DNA of 34,665 nt from Hyphomicrobiales bacterium (GTDB lineage Bacteria > Pseudomonadota > Alphaproteobacteria > Rhizobiales > Beijerinckiaceae). Under the pieces are notes generated by a model. The model saw only the letters and a program-made list of their open reading frames with translations. It did no database searches and was not told the DNA's origin. Positions 28,517-34,665 of this stretch are shown in pieces. The stretch's first letter is position 1. Each line of letters begins with the position of its first letter. A program made the position numbers and the translations under genes. The stretch is taken from positions 1 to 34,665 of the forward strand of contig JANYIH010000338.1 in assembly GCA_025358745.1 (NCBI GenBank), read 5' to 3'.

Positions 28517-30003
28517 GTCGAAGCCTCCTGGCTCATCCGCGCGAGCAGCGTCTCGCGGATGGCGCGGCGCAAGATCTTGTTGGCGGAGCTTTTGGGCAGT
28601 TCGGGCCAGATCTCGACGCCCTTGGGGCGCTTGTAGCTGGCGAGATTTTCGCGCGCGTGGGCGAGGATTGTCTCGGGCGAAACGCCCGCACGGCACGAGA
28701 CGACGGCGTGGATGCGGTCGCCCCATTTCTCGTCGGGAAGCCCGACCACCGCCGCCTCGACGACGCCCTCGCAGGCCAGTAGAACGTCCTCGACCTCGCG
28801 CGGATAGACATTGTAGCCGCCCGAAATCAGCATGTCGTTCTTGCGGTCGACCAGATAAAAGAAGCCGTCGGAATCCATATAGCCGACGTCGCCGGTGTGC
28901 AGCCAGCCGCTGCGGAACGCCTGCGCCGTGGCTTCAGGATTGTTCCAGTAATAGGCCATCGTCTGCGGGCCGCGACAGACGATCTCGCCACGCTCGCCGG
29001 GGGCAAGCGGGCGATCCTCGTCGTCAAACACCGCGACTTCGACGATCGTGAAGGGGCGCCCGCACGAGCCGACGCGGTCGTGATCCTCGGGCTTCAGGCA
29101 GGTGATGACCATCGGGCTTTCCGCCTGGCCATAGGTTTGCGCGAAGATGCGGCCGAAGCGCTTTTCCGCGCGTTGCAGCAGCGCGGGCGCAATCGGCGAG
29201 GCGCCATAGGAGATGGACTTCAGCGCAAAAACGGCCGTCTCGACCTCAGGCGCCTCCATGACCATGGCGAGCATGGTCGGCACCAGAAACGTGTGTTCGC
29301 ATTTCTCGCGCGCCGCGAGCGCGACGAATTCCGCGGCGTCGAACCTCGGCATCACCAGAGAGCGGACACCGCGCGCCAGCGAAGGAAGAAAGAAGGCGCC
29401 CGAGGCGTGCGCGATCGGCGCCGCGTGAAGAAATGTCTGACCGTGCGCGAGGTCGGGCGTCAGGTCCGTGAGGAAGGCGGAGAGTTCCGACAGTTCGCCG
29501 CGCGTTGTCAGCGTGACCGCTTTCGAGCGCCCCGTCGTGCCCCCGGTGTAACCGAGGCGGTAGGGGGCGTCGAGCGGGCGGTCGATCAGGCAAGGCGTCT
29601 CGGCGCCGCTGGTTGCGAGCTTCGCGAACTCGGCGGGGCCGATGGGACGCTCGACGCCGAGACGCGCGATCTCGTCGGCGTCAGCGAGGGTGTGGATCAC
29701 GCCGCGGCTGCCGCTGTCGGCAAGCTTGAAGGCGTGATTGTCCAGCGTCTCGCGTGTGTTCATGCCAACGCGCACGAGGCCGGACTTGGCCAGAGCATAG
29801 TAGGCGACGAGGCAGTCGATCCCGTTCGGCAACAGCACGCCGATGCGGTCCCCCGCAACGAAACCCTCCGCCAGCAGCGCATTGCCGAGCTTGTCCGTCA
29901 GGCGGTCAAACTCGCGGAAGGAGACGATCCGGTCGCGCTCGACGAGGCAGGGCGCCTCGCCGAAATAAAGCGCGGCGCGACGGATCAGGGAACCAATAGA
30001 CAT
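28513..30003 (-). CDS. Acyl-CoA synthetase (AMP-forming), ANL superfamily
   Basis: 496 aa. It activates a carboxylic acid to acyl-AMP and then acyl-CoA. The ATG at 30001-30003 gives MSIGSLIRRAALYFGEAP. Motifs: P-loop GYTGGTTGRSKAV (151-163), SYGASPIAPALLQRAEKRFG, YGQAESPMVITCL, SGWLHTGDVGYMDSDGFFYL, RKNDMLISGGYNVYPREVED, and the C-terminal catalytic Lys476 in PKSSANKILRR. It starts eight bases after the 521-aa protein and overlaps the next start by four bases. The specificity is not readable. In context it most likely loads CoA onto the carboxylated product before thiolysis. Confidence 0.93.
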   Translation of the reverse strand: MSIGSLIRRAALYFGEAPCLVERDRIVSFREFDRLTDKLGNALLAEGFVAGDRIGVLLPNGIDCLVAYYALAKSGLVRVGMNTRETLDNHAFKLADSGSRGVIHTLADADEIARLGVERPIGPAEFAKLATSGAETPCLIDRPLDAPYRLGYTGGTTGRSKAVTLTTRGELSELSAFLTDLTPDLAHGQTFLHAAPIAHASGAFFLPSLARGVRSLVMPRFDAAEFVALAAREKCEHTFLVPTMLAMVMEAPEVETAVFALKSISYGASPIAPALLQRAEKRFGRIFAQTYGQAESPMVITCLKPEDHDRVGSCGRPFTIVEVAVFDDEDRPLAPGERGEIVCRGPQTMAYYWNNPEATAQAFRSGWLHTGDVGYMDSDGFFYLVDRKNDMLISGGYNVYPREVEDVLLACEGVVEAAVVGLPDEKWGDRIHAVVSCRAGVSPETILAHARENLASYKRPKGVEIWPELPKSSANKILRRAIRETLLARMSQEAST

Positions 30004-30011
30004 GGTTTGGC

Positions 30012-31577
30012 TCAGGCCTTCGCTTTCGCGCGCAGCTTCTCGATGTCGGCGCGCTTGAGGCTTGAGCCCTTGCCCTTGAGAAGCCGGGAGTTCGCCTGCT
30101 CGATCCTGTAAAGCTCGTCCGCCAGCGGTTCGCCCGCGTGATATTTGACCCAGGTCTCGCACAGATGCCGATAGGCGGGCTCCAGCGCCGGCGGGCGAAC
30201 GGCGCGAGCCAGACGATTGTATTCCTCCAGCCCGATCACGCCGCGCGTGGTGTTGTAACGGTCGACCTTCGCCGGCAGGTGGCTCGATCCTGGATATATC
30301 GGGCCGCAGCTCGGCGTGTAGTCGTCGCCCTGCAACACGGAATAGGGGATGGGAGAAAACAGTTTTTGCGGGCCGTTGCCGTGCTGCATCATGGTGTATT
30401 CGCTGAACCAGTTCGACGTGTGCGTGCCGATGCACAGGCCAACCAGCGCATCTCGGCTGTATTCGTCGTTGAACAGCGGGCGAAAACGTTCGGCGCGCTC
30501 GTCCACCATCATCCAGTCGTTGACGTCGTAGACGCCCGCGACATGGGCGAGGTCCTTGACGATGGAGAAATAGGTGATAGCGCCCGCGTCCATCATCTGG
30601 TCGCGCGACCAGCCGGCGATGCGGCGCCACAGCTTGTTGTTGGCGTCCTTGATCTTGTCGGTCAGCGATTTGAAGGTTGACGTCAGTTCCTCGCGCGAGG
30701 CCATGCCGACGGGGATATAGCCGTCCGACAGCGTGTCGGAGGTGTAGAGGCCGACTCCAACCAACTTATCGGCGGTGAACTCGGGCTTGGATTCAAAGCT
30801 GCACCAATCATCGACCAAATAGAAGTGGCAATCCTTGACGCCCATCGTCACGGTCAGGTTGTTGTAGGCGACCTCCGACGCGACGCCGTCGAGCCAGGGG
30901 AAGTCGCTTTCGGAAAGGTCCATGAAGTCGCGGACGATCATCTCGCGATCGGCAGCGATCTTGTAGGGTCCGGAATTGTGCAGGCTGATGCGGCTTTCGC
31001 AGGAGATGAGGAAGCCATATTGCGAGGCGGCGGCCATGAAGCCTTGCGCGGCCTCGTGCAGCTCGTCGCCCTGGCTGCAATCGTACATGTCGGCGTGGAA
31101 CACCTGCACGCGACGCTCGGGCAGGAACTGGCCGCGATGCCCTGCCTCCTTGTTGGTGATATGGCCGTTGTTGCGCTGCCAGGAGAGCTGATAGCGCTTC
31201 CAGAAATCCATGACGTAGACGAGGTCTTCGAGCGCGTCCTGCGGGCGGATCAGGCCGAGCGAGATCAGCCATTCGCGGCCCAAGAGATAGAAACCGGGCA
31301 GCGCCCAGCCCATCGACGGGTTCTGGATCTTGATGCCGGCGTTGCGCGCGCGGTCGCCGATCTCCTCGGCCGACATGCGCGATTCGATTTTGCGCAGCAG
31401 CGAGGGATAGCGATAATACGCCATCATGTAGGACAGCATCATGTAGGCGGGCACAGGAAACAGTTTGGATTCCTGCACCGTGCGCGTCACGCACAGCCAG
31501 TAGGTTTCGTCGGCGCTGGCTTGAACGAGATTGTTTGTTTCCAGCAGTTGCGCGTAGCTGATGCGGCTCGAACCCAT
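30012..31577 (-). CDS. Unrecognised 521-aa protein, probable phosphotransferase subunit
   Basis: Soluble protein without signal peptide, start ATG 31575-31577 with AGAGG upstream. No standard motif is evident. Distinct stretches are PAYMMLSYMMAYYRYPSLL, IQNPSMGWALPGFYLLGREW, QRNNGHITNKEAGHRGQFLP, MMDAGAITYFSIVKDLAHVA and VGLCIGTHTSNWFSEYTMMQ; aromatic, His and Asn residues are unusually frequent, suggesting an enzyme active site. It lies 18 bases after the gene for a phosphohistidine-domain protein. In Thauera phenylphosphate synthase, as I recall, one large subunit has a long unfamiliar N-terminal part followed by the phosphohistidine domain; this protein plus its 247-aa neighbour would be the split form of such a subunit. 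That makes it the candidate acceptor-binding component. Homology is inferred from size, order and context, not from motif matches. Confidence 0.72.
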   Translation of the reverse strand: MGSSRISYAQLLETNNLVQASADETYWLCVTRTVQESKLFPVPAYMMLSYMMAYYRYPSLLRKIESRMSAEEIGDRARNAGIKIQNPSMGWALPGFYLLGREWLISLGLIRPQDALEDLVYVMDFWKRYQLSWQRNNGHITNKEAGHRGQFLPERRVQVFHADMYDCSQGDELHEAAQGFMAAASQYGFLISCESRISLHNSGPYKIAADREMIVRDFMDLSESDFPWLDGVASEVAYNNLTVTMGVKDCHFYLVDDWCSFESKPEFTADKLVGVGLYTSDTLSDGYIPVGMASREELTSTFKSLTDKIKDANNKLWRRIAGWSRDQMMDAGAITYFSIVKDLAHVAGVYDVNDWMMVDERAERFRPLFNDEYSRDALVGLCIGTHTSNWFSEYTMMQHGNGPQKLFSPIPYSVLQGDDYTPSCGPIYPGSSHLPAKVDRYNTTRGVIGLEEYNRLARAVRPPALEPAYRHLCETWVKYHAGEPLADELYRIEQANSRLLKGKGSSLKRADIEKLRAKAKA

Positions 31578-31595
31578 CGCACTTTTCCTCTCGGT

Positions 31596-32339
31596 TTATT
31601 TGGCGAGCCGCCAGATCTTGGCGGTCATTTCGACGCCGGTCTGATAGGCTTCCGCCGTCCTGGCGGTCGCCGTGCATTCGATCTCGACGCGGTCGCCTTC
31701 CTTGATGCCGCTCACCTTGGCGTTCATCACGCAGGGGATGCCGTATTCGCGCGTCAGGATGCCCAGATGCGACCGCACGGTGCCGCCGGCGCAGATCACG
31801 CCCTTGAACTGTTCGAGAATGGGCGCCGTGAGCGTGCCGCCGCTATCGTCGATGATGGCGACCGTGTCGGCGGGGACGCCTGAGTTGAGCAAATCCAGCA
31901 CGCGGTCGCTGGAGCGGATGTAGAGGGCGACGCCGATCAGGTTTTTGGCGTATTTGACGACATTGTCGCCGACGCCACGCTGCTCGCGGCCGTTCTCGTC
32001 GGCGGGCGCGACCACCGCTTCGGGGTGCTCGAAAGAGAAGTCTTTGGAATCCTCGCCCACGCCGGGAGCGGGCTTGTAGACTTCGGGGCGCTCGCGCACC
32101 GAGATCATCGCGGAATAGTCGAACCGATGCCCGGTGGCGATCAGCTTCGCCTCGATGGCCGCGAAATCCTTGGCGGTGATGAGGTCGTAGGATTTGTCGA
32201 ACACGAAGCTCGCCCAGTCGCCGCCCACCGTGTCGAGCTTGCGCCGGATCAGTTCCTGGATGGCGGCGTGATAGGCGTCCACGACCACGGACGCATTGGG
32301 TTGAGCGTACTTGTCGTTGTCAACAAGAAGCCTGGCCAT
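31596..32339 (-). CDS. PEP-utilising-enzyme mobile (phosphohistidine) domain protein
   Basis: 247 aa. The ATG at 32337-32339 has AGGAGGG nine bases upstream. The C-terminal part (about 135-225) is a phosphohistidine swivelling domain: VAIIDDSGGTLTAPILEQFK, then GVICAGGTVRSHLGILTREY with the phospho-acceptor His191, IPCVMNAKVSGIKEGD and a final beta strand DRVEIECTATA. The N-terminal 130 residues are not recognised. It is a second phosphohistidine protein in the operon and differs in style from the PPDK-like one (SHLGILTREYG against SHAAVVGRALG). That implies either a phosphoryl relay His435 to His191 or two separate transfers. It is the first gene downstream of the operator region and leader hairpin, so it heads the main operon. 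Confidence 0.86.
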   Translation of the reverse strand: MARLLVDNDKYAQPNASVVVDAYHAAIQELIRRKLDTVGGDWASFVFDKSYDLITAKDFAAIEAKLIATGHRFDYSAMISVRERPEVYKPAPGVGEDSKDFSFEHPEAVVAPADENGREQRGVGDNVVKYAKNLIGVALYIRSSDRVLDLLNSGVPADTVAIIDDSGGTLTAPILEQFKGVICAGGTVRSHLGILTREYGIPCVMNAKVSGIKEGDRVEIECTATARTAEAYQTGVEMTAKIWRLAK

Positions 32340-32372
32340 GTCTTCTCCCTCCTGCGGTGGAGCGTTTCCCCT

Positions 32373-32394
32373 GAAGCCGTCCGGAGGCGGCTTC
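32373..32394 (-). promoter_or_regulatory. Leader hairpin upstream of the main operon
   Basis: Inverted repeat GAAGCCG / CGGCTTC (7-base stem, 8-base loop) between the putative promoter and the ribosome-binding site of the 247-aa gene. On the minus strand it is preceded, not followed, by an A-run, so it is not a terminator for the operon. Read on the plus strand a T5 run follows it, but no plus-strand gene ends here. It could stabilise the mRNA 5' end. Confidence 0.45.
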
Positions 32395-32433
32395 CCTTTT
32401 TGTTGCGCTCAGGATGACGGGACGGCGGGGTCC

Positions 32434-32439
32434 TGTCAA
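32434..32439 (-). promoter_or_regulatory. Possible -35 element of the main catabolic operon
   Basis: On the minus strand TTGACA, a perfect sigma-70 -35 hexamer, sits about 95 bases upstream of the 247-aa gene's ATG. The -10 expected 17 bases later is poor (CATCCT), so the promoter may depend on an activator or lie elsewhere in this gap. Two copies of the putative operator lie immediately upstream. Confidence 0.35.
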
Positions 32440-32444
32440 TAATT

Positions 32445-32466
32445 CTTAGGACAAAAATGTAGGACA
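32445..32466. promoter_or_regulatory. Tandem putative GntR/FadR operators
   Basis: CTTAGGACA (32445-32453, degenerate) and TGTAGGACA (32458-32466, identical to the site at 18742-18750), spaced 13 bases apart. They fall in the region upstream of the main operon and overlap the last codons of the preceding ligase gene. The shared nine-mer at both ends of the cluster suggests common control by the GntR/FadR regulator; this is inference. Confidence 0.5.
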
Positions 32467-33972
32467 GATTTGGCGCCCGTCCGCGAAACGGTCGCGAAGC
32501 TCGCGCTTGAGGACCTTGCCGGCGCTGTTTTTGGGCAGGCTGGCGAGGATGCGCCAGTGTTTGGGGCGCTTGAAGCGGGCGATGCGCTGGAGGCAAAGCG
32601 CCTCAAGCTCGGCGGTCTCGACCCGCGCGCCTTCGCGCGGAACGATCAAAGCCATCACGCTCTCGCCCCATTCAGGGTCCGGCACGCCGATGACAGCGAC
32701 CTCGGCGACGCCATCGTGCTCCAGCAGGACGTCCTCGATCTCGCGCGGGTAGATGTTCGAGCCGCCCGAGATGACGAGATCCTTGGCGCGATCGAGCAAG
32801 GTGAGAAAGCCGCCGCCATCGAGCGCGCCGAGGTCGCCGGTGTGCAGCCAGCCGCCGCGCAGCGCGTCGGCCGAAGCCTGCGACAGGTTCCAGTAGCCCG
32901 ACATCACGGTGTCGCCGCGCACCACGACTTCGCCGACCTCGCCGGGGCCAAGCGGGCGGTCCTCGGCGTCCACCACGGCGACTTCGATCCCGGTGCGCGC
33001 GAGGCCGACCGACACCATGCGCGCCTCGTCGCCCGCCTCTACGGCGGCGGCGAGCAGGGCCTTCGGCATCGCGGTGATCGTGCAGGGGCTCTCGCCCTGG
33101 CCGTAGCCGTTCCAGAGGCGCGGGCCGAGCGCCTCGTGGCCCGCCCTCAGGTCGGCGGCGTAGACGGGCGCGGCGCCGAGCAGGACGGTGCGGATGTTCT
33201 CGATGGGCGCTCCGGCGAATGCGGGATCGGCCAGCAGGCGCCGCAGGCCCGTCGGCGGCACGAAGAAGGTCGCGTTGCGATGCCAGCGCAAGAGCTGGCC
33301 AAGTTCGGCGGGCGAAAAGCCGCCGCTCAGCGGCAGCACCTGATGCGTCGCCTTGGCGATATGCGACAGGCCGAACAGACCGGTCGCATGCGATTGCGCG
33401 GCGAGATGAAAATGGGCGTCGTCGGGGCTCAGTTGATCGACGTCGGCGAGATAGAGCGTCGCCATCGTCATCAGATTGCGGTGGCTCAGCATCGCGCCCT
33501 TGGGACGTCCGGTCGTGCCGCTGGTGTAGAAAATCCAGGCGAGGTCCTCGGGGCGGCGCTCGCAGACCGGGGCGGCGTCGGCGCCGATCAGCCTTCGCCA
33601 GTCGGCGTCGCCGAGTTCTACGAGGCGGGTCGCGGGCGCGACGCCGAGGCCGGGCGTGGCCAGGCACAATTTGGCGTCGCAATCGGCGGCGATGAACGCG
33701 ATCTCGCGCGGATGCAGTTTGGCGTTGGCGGGAACCGCGACCAGCCCCGCCCGCCAGAGCGCGAACAGGATCGCCAGATATTCGGGGTTGTTGGTCATCG
33801 CCAGCACGACCCGATCGCCCGGCCTCAGACCGGCCGCCGCCAGACCGCCGGCGAGCCGCGCCGCCAGCGCGCCATAGGCGGCGTAGTCGTAGAGCCGACG
33901 GTCGCCCAGCGAAACGGCCGGGCGGTCGGGGAATGCGCCCGCGGAGGCGTCGAGCAGGCGCGCGAGATTCAT
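32446..33972 (-). CDS. Second acyl-CoA synthetase (AMP-forming), ANL superfamily
   Basis: 508 aa. The ATG at 33970-33972 overlaps the TGA of the thiolase gene (ATGA). Motifs: P-loop FYTSGTTGRPKGAM (148-161), HFHLAAQSHATGL, NGYGQGESPCTITAM, GGWLHTGDLGALDGGGFLTL, RAKDLVISGGSNIYPREIED and catalytic Lys486 in PKNSAGKVLKREL. It resembles fatty-acid or aromatic-acid ligases and differs from the other ligase in the cluster, so two different acids are probably activated in the pathway. The final nine residues (RQICPTFLS) are encoded by DNA that also holds the putative operators of the next operon. That may mean the original stop was further upstream and the end has drifted into the regulatory region. 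Confidence 0.94.
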   Translation of the reverse strand: MNLARLLDASAGAFPDRPAVSLGDRRLYDYAAYGALAARLAGGLAAAGLRPGDRVVLAMTNNPEYLAILFALWRAGLVAVPANAKLHPREIAFIAADCDAKLCLATPGLGVAPATRLVELGDADWRRLIGADAAPVCERRPEDLAWIFYTSGTTGRPKGAMLSHRNLMTMATLYLADVDQLSPDDAHFHLAAQSHATGLFGLSHIAKATHQVLPLSGGFSPAELGQLLRWHRNATFFVPPTGLRRLLADPAFAGAPIENIRTVLLGAAPVYAADLRAGHEALGPRLWNGYGQGESPCTITAMPKALLAAAVEAGDEARMVSVGLARTGIEVAVVDAEDRPLGPGEVGEVVVRGDTVMSGYWNLSQASADALRGGWLHTGDLGALDGGGFLTLLDRAKDLVISGGSNIYPREIEDVLLEHDGVAEVAVIGVPDPEWGESVMALIVPREGARVETAELEALCLQRIARFKRPKHWRILASLPKNSAGKVLKRELRDRFADGRQICPTFLS

Positions 33973-34665
33973 CGCGCGCGTTCGAGGATGGTGATGGCGA
34001 CGGCGGCTTCCTCGATACCGCGCAAGCCGCCGCCGTTCTCGACGAGGCCCAGCCGGGCGCGCTGCGCTTGCCGCGCGCCCGCTTCGCCGCGTAGCTGCGA
34101 GACGATCTCGAACACCTGACCCAGCCCCGTGGCGCCGATGGGGTGTCCTTTCGATTCCAGCCCGCCGGAAGGATTGAAAGGGATGCGGCCGCCCAGCGCG
34201 GTTTCGCCGCGTTCCGCCCCAGGGCCGCCCTCGCCGAACGGGAAGAAACCGAGCATCTCGCTTTGCAAGATTTCGCCGAACGCCGTGGCGTCGTGACATT
34301 CGACGACGTCGATGTCCTCGGGGCCAAGGCCCGCGATCTCATAGGCGCGCCGCGACGCCTTGCGTGCGACATGGTTGTCCATGTCGTCGGGGTCGCGGCG
34401 GTCGCCCGACATCAGCACGCTGGCGCGGATGCGGACCGCGCGGGCGCTCTGGCCGAGCCGCTCGGCGAAAGCGGGCGTACAGACCAGCGCCGCCGCCGCG
34501 CCGTCGCTGATCGGGCTGCACATCGGCAGCGTCAGCGGCCAAGCGATGGGGCGGGCGGCGAGCACCTGATCGACGCTGAACGCCTTGCGATATTGCGAGC
34601 GCGGATTTTCAACGGAATGGGCGTGGTTCTTCGCGCTCACCGCCGCCATCTGGCGCTGCGTCGTG
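33969..34665 (-). CDS. SCP2-type thiolase / lipid-transfer-like acetyltransferase (5' end beyond the window)
   Basis: About 232 C-terminal residues are visible; the frame is open to the right edge. The sequence SAKNHAHSVENPRSQYRKAF, PIAWPLTLPMCSPISDGAAA, DVVECHDATAFGEILQSEML, NPSGGLESKGHPIGATGLGQ and the final LVENGGG place it in the SCP2/SCPx thiolase group. These enzymes cleave branched or bulky 3-oxoacyl-CoA such as sterol side chains. The catalytic His of HPIGATG is present; the C-terminal Cys of ordinary thiolases is replaced in the ENGGG motif, as is common in this group. The N-terminal nucleophile is outside the window. It overlaps the second CoA ligase gene by four bases, so the two are one unit. 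Confidence 0.9.
   Translation of the reverse strand, partial: TTQRQMAAVSAKNHAHSVENPRSQYRKAFSVDQVLAARPIAWPLTLPMCSPISDGAAAALVCTPAFAERLGQSARAVRIRASVLMSGDRRDPDDMDNHVARKASRRAYEIAGLGPEDIDVVECHDATAFGEILQSEMLGFFPFGEGGPGAERGETALGGRIPFNPSGGLESKGHPIGATGLGQVFEIVSQLRGEAGARQAQRARLGLVENGGGLRGIEEAAVAITILERAR

Noticed and set aside
26417..28636. 739-codon plus-strand frame
   Set aside because: Antisense to the PPDK-like, 200-aa and ligase genes; arginine/histidine-rich, as usual for reverse frames in GC-rich DNA.
31427..31435. Third copy of TGTAGGACA
   Set aside because: It lies within the coding sequence of the 521-aa protein (Ser-Tyr-Met codons), far from a start; not counted as an operator without further evidence.
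21664..32339. Acetone carboxylase (Acx) or acetophenone carboxylase (Apc) operon
   Set aside because: Those enzymes have hydantoinase/oxoprolinase-like subunits; none is present here. The carboxylase is biotin-dependent.
32672..34372. 566-codon minus-strand frame rich in Arg and Pro
   Set aside because: Out-of-frame shadow of the second CoA ligase and the SCP2-type thiolase, which show all family motifs in their own frames.

Overview
The window is GC-rich chromosomal DNA, most probably from an alphaproteobacterium of the Hyphomicrobiales (Rhizobiales). This rests on the general codon bias, an RTX protein of a type common in that order, a NodT-type outer-membrane lipoprotein behind an MdtABC-type pump, and a REP-like palindrome of a style seen in Bradyrhizobium relatives. 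The genus cannot be fixed from the sequence. No CRISPR array, insertion sequence, integrase, rRNA or origin was seen.

Layout. (1) 1-10.1 kb, minus strand: a tight four-gene RND efflux operon (membrane fusion protein, two MdtB/MdtC-like pumps, NodT-type outer-membrane factor; every junction is a 4-base overlap), followed by trpS, which runs off the left edge. (2) 10.25-11.6 kb: tRNA-Gly(GCC), then pobA (4-hydroxybenzoate 3-monooxygenase). (3) 11.9-16.5 kb: accessory or envelope-type genes. These are a short RTX protein, an exported duplicated DUF4399 protein, an exported SUMF1/FGE-fold protein and an exported caspase-fold protein with C-terminal repeats. (4) 16.5-34.7 kb: a large catabolic cluster.

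The catabolic cluster is the notable part. On the minus strand one transcription unit from 32.34 kb to 21.66 kb encodes, in order: a phosphohistidine-domain protein, an unrecognised 521-aa protein, an acyl-CoA/AMP ligase, a 200-aa protein of unknown function, a PPDK-like protein that keeps the ATP-grasp and phosphohistidine domains but has lost the PEP/pyruvate domain, a biotin carboxyl carrier protein, a biotin carboxylase, a pyruvate-carboxylase-type carboxyltransferase with altered metal-site residues, and a thiolase. Several genes overlap by 4 bases (ATGA/GTGA), including PPDK-like to BCCP. That ties a split dikinase-type phosphotransferase (architecture reminiscent of phenylphosphate synthase) to a biotin-dependent carboxylase. 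A second CoA ligase and an SCP2-type thiolase lie upstream. An acyl-CoA dehydrogenase, two SDRs, a zinc alcohol dehydrogenase and a GntR/FadR regulator lie on the other side.

My inference is a pathway in which a secondary alcohol is oxidised to a ketone (ADH/SDR), the ketone or enol is phosphorylated by the split dikinase, carboxylated by the biotin enzyme, activated by a CoA ligase and cleaved by a thiolase. The substrate is unknown. The nine-base near-palindrome TGTAGGACA, a plausible GntR/FadR site, occurs in the divergent SDR/ADH promoter region and again, beside a degenerate copy, upstream of the main operon. This suggests one regulator for both ends of the cluster.
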